In this document: positions 1-8,899 of the stretch, piece after piece
Layout of the letters: each line of letters starts with the position of its first letter
How positions within the stretch are numbered: position 1 is the stretch's first letter
Assembly: GCF_001747095.1 (NCBI RefSeq)
Contig: NZ_MDGP01000001.1
Span: forward strand, 45,001-109,000
Origin: Roseivirga sp. 4D4
GTDB taxonomy: Bacteria > Bacteroidota > Bacteroidia > Cytophagales > Cyclobacteriaceae
DNA length: 64,000 bases
Reading direction: 5' to 3'
Program-made: the position numbers and the translations under genes
The notes under the pieces: generated by a model
Databases searched by the model: none
What the model saw: the letters and a program-made list of their open reading frames with translations, nothing else
Told to the model about the DNA's origin: nothing

Positions 1-155
1 GGGAAGAGATAAGCGCTGAAAGCATCTAAGTGCGAAACTCCCCTCAAGATGAGACTTCTTTATAAGGGACGTTATAGATGATGACGTTGATAGGCTGCAG
101 GTGTAAAGGCAGGAATGTCAAAGCCGAGCAGTACTAATTACCCGTAAACTTTCCG
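1..155 (+). rRNA. rrl: 23S ribosomal RNA, 3' end only
   Basis: The first ~155 bases are the 3' tail of 23S rRNA, recognised from the conserved run that includes CGCTGAAAGCATCTAAG near position 14 and the end AGCAGTACTAATTACCCG near 127-144. The gene is cut by the window start. The exact mature 3' end cannot be fixed by eye; the strong hairpin at 159-187 follows at once. A 5S gene lies downstream on the same strand, so this is the end of an rRNA operon transcribed left to right. Confidence 0.93.
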
Positions 156-158
156 TAG

Positions 159-187
159 GCCACCTACTGACTTGTTCAGTAGGTGGC
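159..187 (+). other. Perfect 12-bp hairpin directly after 23S rRNA
   Basis: GCCACCTACTGA (159-170) pairs perfectly with TCAGTAGGTGGC (176-187) across a 5-nt loop. There is no T-run after it, so it is not a typical intrinsic terminator, and 5S rRNA continues downstream. A processing-stem role is inference from position. Confidence 0.6.
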
Positions 188-244
188 GCCAAACACTTTT
201 TTGTGTGATACTCTTACAATTAATATGTCACTGTTAGTGATAAG

Positions 245-296
245 GTATAAGGATAAAGATTTAAGGTGAGCCTTAAGACTTAATCCTTACCCCTTA
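245..296 (+). other. Imperfect stem in the 23S-5S spacer
   Basis: A long imperfect inverted repeat lies here: TAAGGATAAAGATTTAAGG faces CCTTAAGACTTAATCCTTA across a short TGAG loop, with about three mismatched or wobble positions. It sits just upstream of 5S and could be a cleavage stem for 5S maturation (inference). Confidence 0.45.
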
Positions 297-314
297 AAAC
301 TACAGTTAAGATTT

Positions 315-425
315 TATGGTGATTATAGCGGTGGGGTCCACCTCTTCCCTTTCCGAACAGAGAAGTTAAGCCCACTTGCGCTGATGGTACTGCCTTTACC
401 GGTGGGAGAGTAAGTAGTCGCCAGA
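315..425 (+). rRNA. rrf: 5S ribosomal RNA
   Basis: About 110 nt with the Bacteroidota 5S core: GGGGTCCACCTCTTCCC, then CCGAACAGAGAAGTTAAGCC, GATGGTACTGC, and a terminal GGGAGAGTA...GTCGCCAG. The 5' end (ATGGTGAT) pairs with the 3' end (GTCGCCAG), which sets the limits to within a few bases. It is co-oriented with the 23S tail and followed by a terminator. Confidence 0.93.
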
Positions 426-432
426 TTTTTAT

Positions 433-468
433 TAAAAACCCTTATCCATAACAGATAAGGGTTTTTTT
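433..468 (+). terminator. Bidirectional intrinsic terminator after 5S rRNA
   Basis: AAAAACCCTTATC pairs with GATAAGGGTTTTT and is followed by further T residues. The A/T flanks are symmetric, so it can end both the rRNA operon (plus) and the minus-strand operon whose last gene stops at 529. Confidence 0.85.
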
Positions 469-528
469 ATACCCAATATTCAGATAAAACCAGTGGCGAA
501 TGAAACGGTAAAGAAGAGAGAAGGTAGA

Positions 529-1788
529 TTAGGCTCCAGCCACACTGAGCGTTAAGGAGTTGGTTTTCAAATACTGAATGGCCGTTTCCATCAAAACTTC
601 AGCTGAGATACCCTTGATAGATGACACATAGCGACTATAGAAACTGTGATCAATACCTTGAGAGTGCAGGGTCTTGAACTTGTCTATTTGGGCGAAAGGG
701 GAAGAAAAAGAGTTTAGAAAAACTCCGATCATGTAATTCTTCACGGTATCTAGCTCTTCATTACCTACAAGATCAGATTGCAGAAGTTGAATTTCTTTAA
801 GGACCTCATCAATAGTCTCCTGCTCATTCTCCTTATTCACATCTGTGCCGATAAGAAAGTAACCGTCATGAAGAAGAGAGTACAGATTTGAATGAATACC
901 ATAAGTAAAACCCTTTTCTTCACGAATATTCTTCATTAAACGTGAGCCAAAGAAGCCACCTAATAGCTCATTCAGAACAATGAATTTGAAGTAGTCGGGA
1001 TTAGCACGATTGAAAAGACGTTTACCCAACTTGATTGAGCTCTGGACGAATTTTGGGTTTTTATAAGAACTATCGACAGCTTTATCAACAGGGCTTGAAA
1101 TGTCAGGAGTCTGTTTAGAACCGGTAAACGGCTGAAGATATCTCCCAATTAGTTCTTCGAAGTTACTTGGTAGATCACCAGCTATATACACATCAAAGTT
1201 CTCAGTGTGATTCTTATGGAAGTTTGTAATGTCGTCAACAGTAACAGATAAGAGCTGAGTGGTCTGCAAGTGCCTTCCATATGCATGTCGTGAACCGAAT
1301 AGACTCTTGCGAAGATTGATGGACGATATATAACTGCTCTTCTCAAGGTTTGTCTTCAGTTTATCAACTTCGCGATTCTTTAGCTTGTCTAAGCTGGTGT
1401 TTGAGAAGTCTGGCTGATAGACGAGTTCTGATAGTATTTGAAGGTTTTCTTCGAAATACTTTGCGAGGCCATAGATGGAAATAGTGGCATAATCGAACCC
1501 TGGATTTATTTCCAGAAAACTCCCGATAGAATCAACTGCCTCAGCGAGTTCTGCACCAGTTTTTGATTTTGTCCCTTCATTTAGGAGCCGAACAGCCAAT
1601 TGAGATAGGGCCGAAGTCTTTGAATACAACTGACTTCCCTTGGTCAGAAGTTCAATTTTAAATGTACCCGATCCCTGATCAAGATATGAGTGCGTATCTA
1701 TTCCATTAACTGAAACCGATCGAATAATTGGTAAATCAACATCAGTCACGTCATGTACTAAAGGAGGAATCGTACGATCGAGAATCAT
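529..1788 (-). CDS. M16 family peptidase homologue, catalytically inactive subunit
   Basis: 419 aa. The M16 (insulinase/processing-peptidase) fold is recognised from the N-terminal beta segment, the RLLNEGT stretch at 67-73 and the late GGFFGSRLMKNIREEKGFTYG segment typical of the second, non-catalytic subunit. The zinc motif HxxEH is absent: aligned residues are Q63-L-A-V66-R67. In this family an inactive homologue usually works with an active HxxEH partner, but no such partner is visible in the window. The ATG lies 3 nt after the porV stop, so it is almost certainly translated from the porU-porV transcript. No signal peptide is evident. A link to T9SS is suggested only by the operon. Fold: fairly sure; role: unknown. 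Confidence 0.82.
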   Translation of the reverse strand: MILDRTIPPLVHDVTDVDLPIIRSVSVNGIDTHSYLDQGSGTFKIELLTKGSQLYSKTSALSQLAVRLLNEGTKSKTGAELAEAVDSIGSFLEINPGFDYATISIYGLAKYFEENLQILSELVYQPDFSNTSLDKLKNREVDKLKTNLEKSSYISSINLRKSLFGSRHAYGRHLQTTQLLSVTVDDITNFHKNHTENFDVYIAGDLPSNFEELIGRYLQPFTGSKQTPDISSPVDKAVDSSYKNPKFVQSSIKLGKRLFNRANPDYFKFIVLNELLGGFFGSRLMKNIREEKGFTYGIHSNLYSLLHDGYFLIGTDVNKENEQETIDEVLKEIQLLQSDLVGNEELDTVKNYMIGVFLNSFSSPFAQIDKFKTLHSQGIDHSFYSRYVSSIKGISAEVLMETAIQYLKTNSLTLSVAGA

Positions 1789-1791
1789 GGA

Positions 1792-2949
1792 CTAGTTGTC
1801 GTCTGAAAGGCGAGATAAATCCAAGATAGCTCCGAAGCGGAGTGTCTCAGCGAGAGGGTGCTCTTGGAATTGAGGTACAAGGTATGAGAAGTTGAACTCA
1901 AGCTTGTCTACTTTAAAACCTAAGCCAGCTGTAAAGTACTTTCTATTCCCTTTATTTCTATGCTCATAGAAGTACCCTGCGCGAATGGCGAAGGTTTCTT
2001 TATACTCATATTCCGCACCGAATGAAATGGAAACTTCTTGAAGCTCTTCGCTGAAGCCCCCTGGTGCATCACCAAATGAACCGAACATTCCTGCCAAAAG
2101 GGACTTGTCACGTTCTGAACCATCAGGCTGCGGTGTAGGAACCATCAACTTATTAAAATCTAATGCAAATGTCACTTTGTTATATGGGTCCAGGAATGAA
2201 GAAAGGGCAGAGCCAATCCTTAGGTTGGTCGGAATGAAATCCTCTTCATCAGCACTGTTATAAGAAATCTTTGAGCCTATGTTACTGATGGAAGCTCCAT
2301 AGGAGAGTTGGGATTGTTTCTGAAAGACCATCAATTCGGACTTATAGTAAACCCCGATATCTGCTGCAATACTAGTTCCTGGTTTTGGGTCTGTAACAGG
2401 GCTGGTTGTGATATTACCTGAAAGGTTAGAATAGATATACCTTCCTGTGACGCCAACACTGAGTTTGCGGCTTAATTGTCTCGAATAGGTTGCCGACAAG
2501 GCAAATTCCCTGGGGGTAAAATCTCCAATTGAATTCCCCGCTCCATCTGTCAATTGAATATCTCCAAGATTGAAATAGGTTAGGGAAGCTCCGATCGCCT
2601 GTTGGTCGTCAAGTTTTTTGAATCCGGTCAAATAGGAGACCGACATATCATCAACAAACTTTTTAAGCCAAGGTGTAAAAGTGAGTCCAATACCTCCGTT
2701 TTTATTGATGAAGGCTAGTTTTGCTGGGTTCCAGAATGTAGAGTTTACATCAGGGTCAGTCGCAACACCTACATCACCCATTGCCCCAGAAACAGGATCT
2801 GGTGCAATTAACAGAAAGGGAACAGCAGTAGTTATTACGTTGATAGTTGTGTCCTGTCCGTTAATTCCAATGGAGTTTTGCGCACGCAAAGCAGGTGCAA
2901 GAAATAGGGACAAGATTAGAAAGGTGAAAATGCTTGCTCTAAGGCGCAT
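1792..2949 (-). CDS. porV: T9SS outer-membrane shuttle protein PorV
   Basis: 385 aa, FadL-like outer-membrane beta-barrel of type IX secretion. PorV binds cargo C-terminal sorting domains at the SprA translocon and carries them to the PorU sortase complex (family knowledge). The start is set at the ATG at 2949, giving a signal peptide ending near ALRAQ. A longer reading frame reaches 3132 but runs into the porU coding region, lacks a signal sequence at its start, and a -7 box (2962-2969) lies just before this ATG. Features: the N-terminal PDPVSGAMGDVGVATDPD segment, followed by FWNPAKLAF, typical of PorV, and repeated barrel strands ending in a hydrophobic strand. The gene lies 31 bp after porU. 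PorQ is related, but adjacency to porU supports PorV. Confidence 0.9.
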   Translation of the reverse strand: MRLRASIFTFLILSLFLAPALRAQNSIGINGQDTTINVITTAVPFLLIAPDPVSGAMGDVGVATDPDVNSTFWNPAKLAFINKNGGIGLTFTPWLKKFVDDMSVSYLTGFKKLDDQQAIGASLTYFNLGDIQLTDGAGNSIGDFTPREFALSATYSRQLSRKLSVGVTGRYIYSNLSGNITTSPVTDPKPGTSIAADIGVYYKSELMVFQKQSQLSYGASISNIGSKISYNSADEEDFIPTNLRIGSALSSFLDPYNKVTFALDFNKLMVPTPQPDGSERDKSLLAGMFGSFGDAPGGFSEELQEVSISFGAEYEYKETFAIRAGYFYEHRNKGNRKYFTAGLGFKVDKLEFNFSYLVPQFQEHPLAETLRFGAILDLSRLSDDN

Positions 2950-2961
2950 GAAATTTTTGTT

Positions 2962-2969
2962 CAAAGATA
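2962..2969 (-). promoter_or_regulatory. -7 promoter box TATCTTTG for porV
   Basis: On the minus strand this reads TATCTTTG, a perfect match to the Bacteroidota -7 consensus TANNTTTG, in the short porU-porV gap. Expected transcription start is a few bases before the ATG at 2949. No clear -33 TTG was found, so this is a candidate extra promoter inside the operon. Confidence 0.4.
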
Positions 2970-2980
2970 GTACTATATAA

Positions 2981-5900
2981 TTAATTTGAAATAATGAGTT
3001 TTTGGCGCTTGACTCCTGACTTTCCACTGGTTTTAGAGTAGATTTTGATAGCGTAAATATATATTCCTGGGTTGAGTTTTTGACCATAATTATTTGTGCC
3101 AGACCAAGGGACAGTGATTGTTTCTTCCGCACTTAATATTTCATTAAAAATCGCGGTAACTGGTTCTCCATTAGTATTTCTTATCTCAATCCCCACTTCG
3201 AGGTTTTCGCCCGACATCAAATGTTGAATACTAAAGTGTGTTTCTTCTCTAAACGGGTTAGGACTGTTTTTTATTACTGTGATGTTCGAAGTATTTTCAT
3301 CAATGATTAAGTCTTGAGTAAGTATTGAAGAATTCCCATGCGTATCCCAAACTTTAATTTCAATTCTGTTGGGCCCAGGCTGCAGATTACTTACTTCAAA
3401 ACTTAGGTGACCAAACCGAAAATCATCAAGGTCTGCATTATAAGAATCATTCAAGTTGTAATTGATAGAGTCATTGACATTAAGGTTAATGTGTTGACCA
3501 AGGCCGTTGCCTGAGATGTTGATACCACTTTCATCAAAAAGTCTTAGAATTAGGTTTATGTTAGGATCGTACTTCTCTTGTATGGTCTGTGTAGTATCAT
3601 TAACAAATAGGTCGATAGTCGGGGGGATATTATCGACTACAAAGTCTTCAGCGGTACCTCCAATTACAAAGTCAACGGATGTACCAAGCGCATCAATTTG
3701 TGAGTTATTATCTATAGCATAGATAACCATTTTGCCATTTCCGAAACTATAATCAATGTTTTTAGGAACAATAAATTCCACTTGAAACGAGCCATTTTCA
3801 ACCCGACCAGTTCCTCGAAAAAGCTCACTATCTCTTTCTAGATAGCTAAAGGAATCTCCATCACTTCCCAACGTCTCCTTATCATTCGCCTTGTCAAAAA
3901 GGCTAAAGCTTAATGTACCATTGAAGTTTGTGTCCACATCGTCATTTTCCAACACTCTTCCGTTTATAACCACACGTTGAAGTGCGCGAATAGTGTCACT
4001 GGCATTTGGAGTATTTCCGTTAATTTCTTCGATTTCAATGGTCTTATTAGGGTAGGACAAGCGCATGCTGGGGTCACCTAATAAAATAAAGTTCCTATTG
4101 AGACTACCACGCAAACTGTTGTTCTTGGTGAATTTGATGATGTCTCCTAATCGTTGATACTGACCGGATTCCTGTCGTAAGACTGAGCCGTACAACGCTG
4201 TGTTCAGGTCAAAGTTGGTACTTGAGAAAACGGGTCTTGCGGTAGTTACCATTGAAACTGCACCCCCAGTATTCTTAAAAAGAAGGTTTTCAGCTCCTGA
4301 GAAGGTATTGGGATCGTCATTTCGGCCAAATTCACAGGTCGCGGTGACAACAAATGGTAGACTAAAAGTATTCCTCCATTTTTCCATTAGGTCAAAGGTC
4401 AGTACCTGTTCCTGCATCCAGCCAGTTTCTGAACCATGGCCTGTGAAGTTAACAATGAGTGCACCCTCATTTACTGCATCAATAATAGCTTGTTCTGCGC
4501 TCGGAGAGGTTTCTCCGTTCGGTAACCTGATCTGTTCAAACGCATCGAGATATATCTTCTCGATACTAAAGTCAATGAATGTGGAGTCAATGAGTTGTGT
4601 CAGAGCATCAGCATCTTTTTGATGTCTGTTATTGTCTCCATCATCGGCAATAAAGACCAGCTTACTTCGCCAGTCTCCGAAGGCACGTTGATCCGTCTGA
4701 TATAGTATGATTTTGTCAATGGCTCTTTTGGCTTGGGCATTACTGGTAGCCGGTATCCTTCCAATGCCAATATTCAATTCATGATCTCCTGCAGAAGACT
4801 CCACCCACTCACCTTCAGTGTTATCCAGAAACCCAAAGTAGTCGTCAGAAGAGTAGGTAAGTAGTGGGTGAATCGAGTTTCTTGATTCGTAGGTAGGGAC
4901 TAAATTGGTGTTATTTTCGAGTCGATCTAGGTAATCATATGAGCCTTTGCCTAAGAAGAGTACATACTTCAAGTCCCCCAGGTCATATTGCCATTTGATG
5001 AAATCTCTAATGGCGGTTACATCCTGTCGACCTGAGCTAAATTCATTGTAAATTTTGTTGACTGTTGTCACTAAAACATTCAGTTGGTCATGGGACCTTC
5101 TAAAAGTTGCCAACCTTTCTGCTTGATCTAGCAGGCTTGAATGGGTGATGATGATAAAATCTGCCGATAGAGCTCCATGAAGATTTTGATTTTCAACTTC
5201 TTCAAATACCTCAGGTGATGGTAAGTTATTTGGGTCAAAGATGATGAATTCCTCGAGTTCGTTCGAAAAAGCGCCAAAACTCATTATGTCGTTACTGAAA
5301 CTCGTGTTTTGTAGAGCCGTTTCTGTAGGTTCCGTTATCCTCCATACTTCAAGGTTGCTCGAGGCATTGGTCAGTTCATAAGTTGTTATCGCCTGATCGA
5401 GTGACTGGATGTTTCGGAATAGAATGGGGCTTCCATTGTAGCTTAATTCGGTTGGTATATTCAATAAGTAGTTATCCAAATAAGCTACAGCGTTGTTCGC
5501 ACCAGATTGATCATATACCATTTGAAGCGTTAGGTTGCTCCCTGATATAGAATTTGATGGGACCTTATAGTTGCCCGATCGTGAATTACCCTTAATACCG
5601 TACTGAGTATTCGGGATGGCGCTGAAGTTAAGCTCTCCTATGTTGGTGGAATTGACTTCAATATCCATACTAGATGAGCTGAAGGATTGTGCGACAACAT
5701 TCAGTGAAATATCAATTTCTTGATTGGGCGCAAGGGACGATATATCATGATTAAATGTCCGAGTATTCTGAGTGTTGAACTGCTCGCCTAGCCATTCGCG
5801 ACCAGAACTTAGCAAATTGACTTCATCAACTTCGTGGTATATCAAACGATTATACCAATCAAGCTTGGGGTGATTAGTACCGAGATTGTCGAGTGTGTTT

Positions 5901-6358
5901 TGCCTCTTGGCATTCATATCCTTTACAGTAATGAAGTAATAGTTCTTTGTAGCATATAGGTTTTTGGTGACCTCAAAACTACCTGATTGCTCATCGTAGT
6001 TTGTGTTGTCGACTTGATCCACGTAAAAGAGAATAAAGTCGTTTTCATTGAAGATGCCGTCTTCTTCACCTTCTACCCTAATGGCATTTTCAACTAAGTC
6101 TGAGGGTCTATCTGTAGACAAAGACTGAGGAAGCATTCCTCCTGTGGCTCCATAAATGGCAATGTTGCGAGGGTCTAGTTCAGCTGGTGTAAATCCAAGT
6201 TCATTCAGGGTATTATGATCTATCTTATAGACCCCAGGTTCAGTGAATTCCATCTTTACCCACTTGCCTGAACTCAAAACGCTGTTGGTTTGGCCAAGGA
6301 TGGATGTTGCCAGAAGCAGGCAAAATAGAAATGTTATGGTTGATTTTAGGTTCAGCAA
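2981..6358 (-). CDS. porU: T9SS C-terminal signal peptidase / sortase PorU
   Basis: 1125 aa, with a signal peptide ending around ILGQT. PorU is the gingipain-like (C25) cysteine protease of the T9SS attachment complex: it removes the cargo sorting domain and links the mature protein to surface lipopolysaccharide (family knowledge). The C25 domain covers about residues 400-770. The catalytic pair is visible: His641 in NFTGHGSETGW and Cys675 in VTATCEFGRND. An Ig-like region follows, and the last ~90 residues form a FlgD-like/sorting-type Ig domain containing NSPNPFREE and PGIYIYAIK. The length matches the family. It is followed by porV after 31 bp and preceded by pssA by 37 bp, all on the minus strand. 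Confidence 0.93.
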   Translation of the reverse strand: MLNLKSTITFLFCLLLATSILGQTNSVLSSGKWVKMEFTEPGVYKIDHNTLNELGFTPAELDPRNIAIYGATGGMLPQSLSTDRPSDLVENAIRVEGEEDGIFNENDFILFYVDQVDNTNYDEQSGSFEVTKNLYATKNYYFITVKDMNAKRQNTLDNLGTNHPKLDWYNRLIYHEVDEVNLLSSGREWLGEQFNTQNTRTFNHDISSLAPNQEIDISLNVVAQSFSSSSMDIEVNSTNIGELNFSAIPNTQYGIKGNSRSGNYKVPSNSISGSNLTLQMVYDQSGANNAVAYLDNYLLNIPTELSYNGSPILFRNIQSLDQAITTYELTNASSNLEVWRITEPTETALQNTSFSNDIMSFGAFSNELEEFIIFDPNNLPSPEVFEEVENQNLHGALSADFIIITHSSLLDQAERLATFRRSHDQLNVLVTTVNKIYNEFSSGRQDVTAIRDFIKWQYDLGDLKYVLFLGKGSYDYLDRLENNTNLVPTYESRNSIHPLLTYSSDDYFGFLDNTEGEWVESSAGDHELNIGIGRIPATSNAQAKRAIDKIILYQTDQRAFGDWRSKLVFIADDGDNNRHQKDADALTQLIDSTFIDFSIEKIYLDAFEQIRLPNGETSPSAEQAIIDAVNEGALIVNFTGHGSETGWMQEQVLTFDLMEKWRNTFSLPFVVTATCEFGRNDDPNTFSGAENLLFKNTGGAVSMVTTARPVFSSTNFDLNTALYGSVLRQESGQYQRLGDIIKFTKNNSLRGSLNRNFILLGDPSMRLSYPNKTIEIEEINGNTPNASDTIRALQRVVINGRVLENDDVDTNFNGTLSFSLFDKANDKETLGSDGDSFSYLERDSELFRGTGRVENGSFQVEFIVPKNIDYSFGNGKMVIYAIDNNSQIDALGTSVDFVIGGTAEDFVVDNIPPTIDLFVNDTTQTIQEKYDPNINLILRLFDESGINISGNGLGQHINLNVNDSINYNLNDSYNADLDDFRFGHLSFEVSNLQPGPNRIEIKVWDTHGNSSILTQDLIIDENTSNITVIKNSPNPFREETHFSIQHLMSGENLEVGIEIRNTNGEPVTAIFNEILSAEETITVPWSGTNNYGQKLNPGIYIYAIKIYSKTSGKSGVKRQKLIISN

Positions 6359-6395
6359 ATTCCTTTAGGGAAATAACTCTGAAAGATAACGATAA

Positions 6396-7109
6396 TTAGC
6401 CTTCGCTATTGGAAGAAACCCCTTTGAAATAACTTGTAAAAGACAAACCAATGTATATGATCATAATATATGGAGCAGCATCATATTGCCACAGTATTAT
6501 GAGAATAAGGGAGGTCAGTATGAGTAAAATCCTATCCCAATTGTCTATAAAACGGAGGTTTTCAAATTTGAAAGACATCATTCTAACAGGGGAAACCATC
6601 AGAAATGAAAAGAACAAGGCCAAAACCCCAATAGCCATCTCATTATCCGCTAAGTACTCCCCAAACCAAGTGGATTGGTGATATAAAATAATGGGTAAAA
6701 CTGCTGCAAACAGGCCATGTGCAGTAGTTGAAATTCCTTTAAAACTGGTTGTTTGAGAATTGTCAGTATTGAATATCGCCAACCTTATAGCTGAACAGAT
6801 AGGAACTAAAAGAAGCAAGAGACCCCAGCCCTCAAGTTGGACATATTGAGCATAAATAAATGTAGGAAGTACTCCAAAGGTGATCAAATCGGCTAAAGAA
6901 TCAAGCTGCACTCCAAATTGTGAAGCTACATTTAGTTTCCTGGCCAACAAACCATCGAAAAGATCAAAGAAGGCTGCCGCAAAGATGAAATAATGAATGG
7001 TGGGTTCAACTGTCGGATCGCTTGTCAGGATCAAATGAATACCCAATACACCTAATGAGAGATTCATTAGGGTAAATAGGTTCGGTATGTTTTTCCTAAA
7101 CCAGAGCAT
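6396..7109 (-). CDS. pssA: CDP-diacylglycerol-serine O-phosphatidyltransferase
   Basis: 237 aa integral membrane enzyme that makes phosphatidylserine from CDP-diacylglycerol and L-serine, the first step to phosphatidylethanolamine. The CDP-alcohol phosphotransferase signature is complete: D52-G-L-L-A-R57, then G66, D70 and D74 with the canonical spacing. Several hydrophobic helices follow. The start ATG at 7109 directly abuts the stop of the upstream metallo-hydrolase gene (TAGATG), so translation is probably coupled. It sits upstream of porU on the same strand. No phosphatidylserine decarboxylase is visible in the window. Confidence 0.92.
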   Translation of the reverse strand: MLWFRKNIPNLFTLMNLSLGVLGIHLILTSDPTVEPTIHYFIFAAAFFDLFDGLLARKLNVASQFGVQLDSLADLITFGVLPTFIYAQYVQLEGWGLLLLLVPICSAIRLAIFNTDNSQTTSFKGISTTAHGLFAAVLPIILYHQSTWFGEYLADNEMAIGVLALFFSFLMVSPVRMMSFKFENLRFIDNWDRILLILTSLILIILWQYDAAPYIMIIYIGLSFTSYFKGVSSNSEG

Positions 7110-7745
7110 CTATCGGATTGCACAAAAAGGATTAGTGGCTTTTTCTTTTCCAATGGTTGTTGTCCCTCCATGACCAGAGTAAACAACGGTATCATCATCA
7201 AACTTGAAGAACTCGTTATGAATGCTGGCAATTAGCGTATCAAAATCTCCGCCTGGCAGATCAGTCCGTCCTATACTACCGTCAAAAAGTACATCTCCGC
7301 CAATGATAAAACCTTCCGAATAGAAAGCAATGTGGCCAGGTGCATGCCCTGGTACAAATAGAATGTCCAAACGCGAATCTCCGAAGCTGATACTCTCATC
7401 CGCCTTCAAAAGCTTGTCAGGAGATATGGCTTGATAATTTTGAAAGCCATAACTAGGGGCATAAGCTTCAACCGATCGTAGGGTATCAAGGTCCATTTCA
7501 CCAATCCATAAAGGAACATTGAAGTGATTTTTCGCGAAGTAATTACCCAAGACATGGTCAATATGGCCGTGGGTATTCAGTATTAACTTCACTTCTAATC
7601 CATTGTCTTCGATATAACTAATGAGTTCTTGCTGTTCCCTTGGGTCATAACAGCCAGGGTCAATAATTACAGCTTCTTTGGTTTGGTCATGGACAACATA
7701 AGTGTTTTCCATAAATGGGTTAAAAGTGAAGGCTTTTACCTGCAT
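7110..7745 (-). CDS. MBL-fold metallo-hydrolase, glyoxalase II-like
   Basis: 211 aa metallo-beta-lactamase fold protein. The metal motif THGHIDH is at 58-64, followed by PGHAPGHIAF, the GGDVLFDGSIGRTDLPGGD segment and a late YSGHGGTTTIGKEK. This is the compact hydroxyacylglutathione-hydrolase-like subfamily widespread in bacteria; the true substrate is unknown and a thioester hydrolase is the usual guess. It is the first gene of the minus-strand string MBL-pssA-porU-porV-M16 and has its own -7 box at 7795-7802. No persulfide dioxygenase or lactamase specificity can be claimed. Confidence 0.85.
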   Translation of the reverse strand: MQVKAFTFNPFMENTYVVHDQTKEAVIIDPGCYDPREQQELISYIEDNGLEVKLILNTHGHIDHVLGNYFAKNHFNVPLWIGEMDLDTLRSVEAYAPSYGFQNYQAISPDKLLKADESISFGDSRLDILFVPGHAPGHIAFYSEGFIIGGDVLFDGSIGRTDLPGGDFDTLIASIHNEFFKFDDDTVVYSGHGGTTTIGKEKATNPFCAIR

Positions 7746-7794
7746 AGCTTGAATTCGTATTCGGCTTAAATTTCATTTAATAAACCGCATTTAT

Positions 7795-7802
7795 CAAAAA
7801 TA
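7795..7802 (-). promoter_or_regulatory. -7 promoter box TATTTTTG for the MBL-pssA-porU operon
   Basis: CAAAAATA on the plus strand gives TATTTTTG on the minus strand, a full TANNTTTG match about 50 nt before the ATG at 7745. No clear -33 TTG was seen. It lies in a 76-bp divergent gap shared with the FAD oxidoreductase at 7822. Confidence 0.4.
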
Positions 7803-7821
7803 CTTCATTTAATTTCGCTCC

Positions 7822-8874
7822 ATGCAGGTGGATTATTTGGTTGTAGGGCAAGGCTTGGCTGGAACGGTTTTTTGCGAACACGTACTCCGTTCAGGGAAAA
7901 CGGTTTTAGTGATAGATGACCCGACACTCTCTAATTCTTCAAAAGTTGCAGCTGGCCTTTATAACCCCATTACTGGTCGAAAATTGGTTAAGACATGGAA
8001 CTGCGATCCACTGTTTGAATATCTAATACCATTTTACCGATCATTGGAAGAGAAGTTGGGGCAGAAATTTCTTGTCGAGATGCCCATTTATAGACCTTTC
8101 CCTTCCACCGAAGTACTTAATGAATGGATGGGCAAAAGTGCCGAGGCTAGTTATGCTCCTTACGTTAAAGAAATAAAGAGTACTCCGAGTTTCACAGATG
8201 ATATTAGCAACGACTGTGGTGGACTTTTGCTGAATAAGAGTGGCTATGTTCATACGGATAAGCTCATTAGCTGTTACCGAGAATACCTTAAAGCCGAAGG
8301 GTTGTTTCTAAATGATAAGTTCGACCATACGCAGCTTATTATCGAAGATGGGGGTATTAGGTATAAAGAAGTTAGTGCAAAACGCATTGTATTCAGCGAT
8401 GGGAAGTCGGTTCAAAACAACCCCCACTTTGACTGGCTACCACTAAGACCTGTTAAAGGTGAACTTCTTTATATAAGGACAAATGCGGTTTTCGGTGTTA
8501 TATATAACAAGGGGGTATTCGTAATCCCACTTTCTAATGGTATTTGTAAGGTGGGTGCCACTTATGACAATAAAAACCTTGAAGAAGCTATAACTTCTGA
8601 AGCCAAAGATGAGTTAGTTAATAAGCTGAAAGAACTGGTGAAATTCGACTTTGAGGTAATTGATCAAAAAGTAGGTATTCGACCTGCCACAAAAGACAGA
8701 AAGCCTTTTGTAGGCAGGCACCCAAAATTTAGTAACCTAGTAATTTTCAATGGGCTAGGAGCAAAGGGTGTTTCTTTGGCTCCATTTTACGCTAAACAAC
8801 TACTAGCTCACTTAGAGCAGGGAGATGAATTGGATAAAGAGGTCAATATTGAACGCTTTTTTTCGTTATTTTAA
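7822..8874 (+). CDS. FAD-dependent oxidoreductase (DAO family)
   Basis: 350 aa. An N-terminal Rossmann FAD-binding motif, VVGQGLAG (G9, G11, G14), is followed by the VID acidic strand end, and the C-terminal part holds the D-amino-acid-oxidase-like segments GIRPATKDRKPFVG and FNGLGAKG. This is the glycine oxidase/sarcosine oxidase type fold; the substrate cannot be read from sequence. The ATG lies only 4 nt after TAATTTCG, a near match to the -7 consensus, so the message may be nearly leaderless. The next gene begins 25 bp downstream. Divergent from the MBL gene. Confidence 0.8.
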   Translation: MQVDYLVVGQGLAGTVFCEHVLRSGKTVLVIDDPTLSNSSKVAAGLYNPITGRKLVKTWNCDPLFEYLIPFYRSLEEKLGQKFLVEMPIYRPFPSTEVLNEWMGKSAEASYAPYVKEIKSTPSFTDDISNDCGGLLLNKSGYVHTDKLISCYREYLKAEGLFLNDKFDHTQLIIEDGGIRYKEVSAKRIVFSDGKSVQNNPHFDWLPLRPVKGELLYIRTNAVFGVIYNKGVFVIPLSNGICKVGATYDNKNLEEAITSEAKDELVNKLKELVKFDFEVIDQKVGIRPATKDRKPFVGRHPKFSNLVIFNGLGAKGVSLAPFYAKQLLAHLEQGDELDKEVNIERFFSLF

Positions 8875-8899
8875 AAATTCTTTGGGGATCGTCACTTCT

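Noticed and set aside
2950-3132. Longer porV start at 3132
   Set aside because: The extra 61 codons overlap porU, contain no signal sequence at their start, and lie upstream of a -7 box that sits right before the ATG at 2949.
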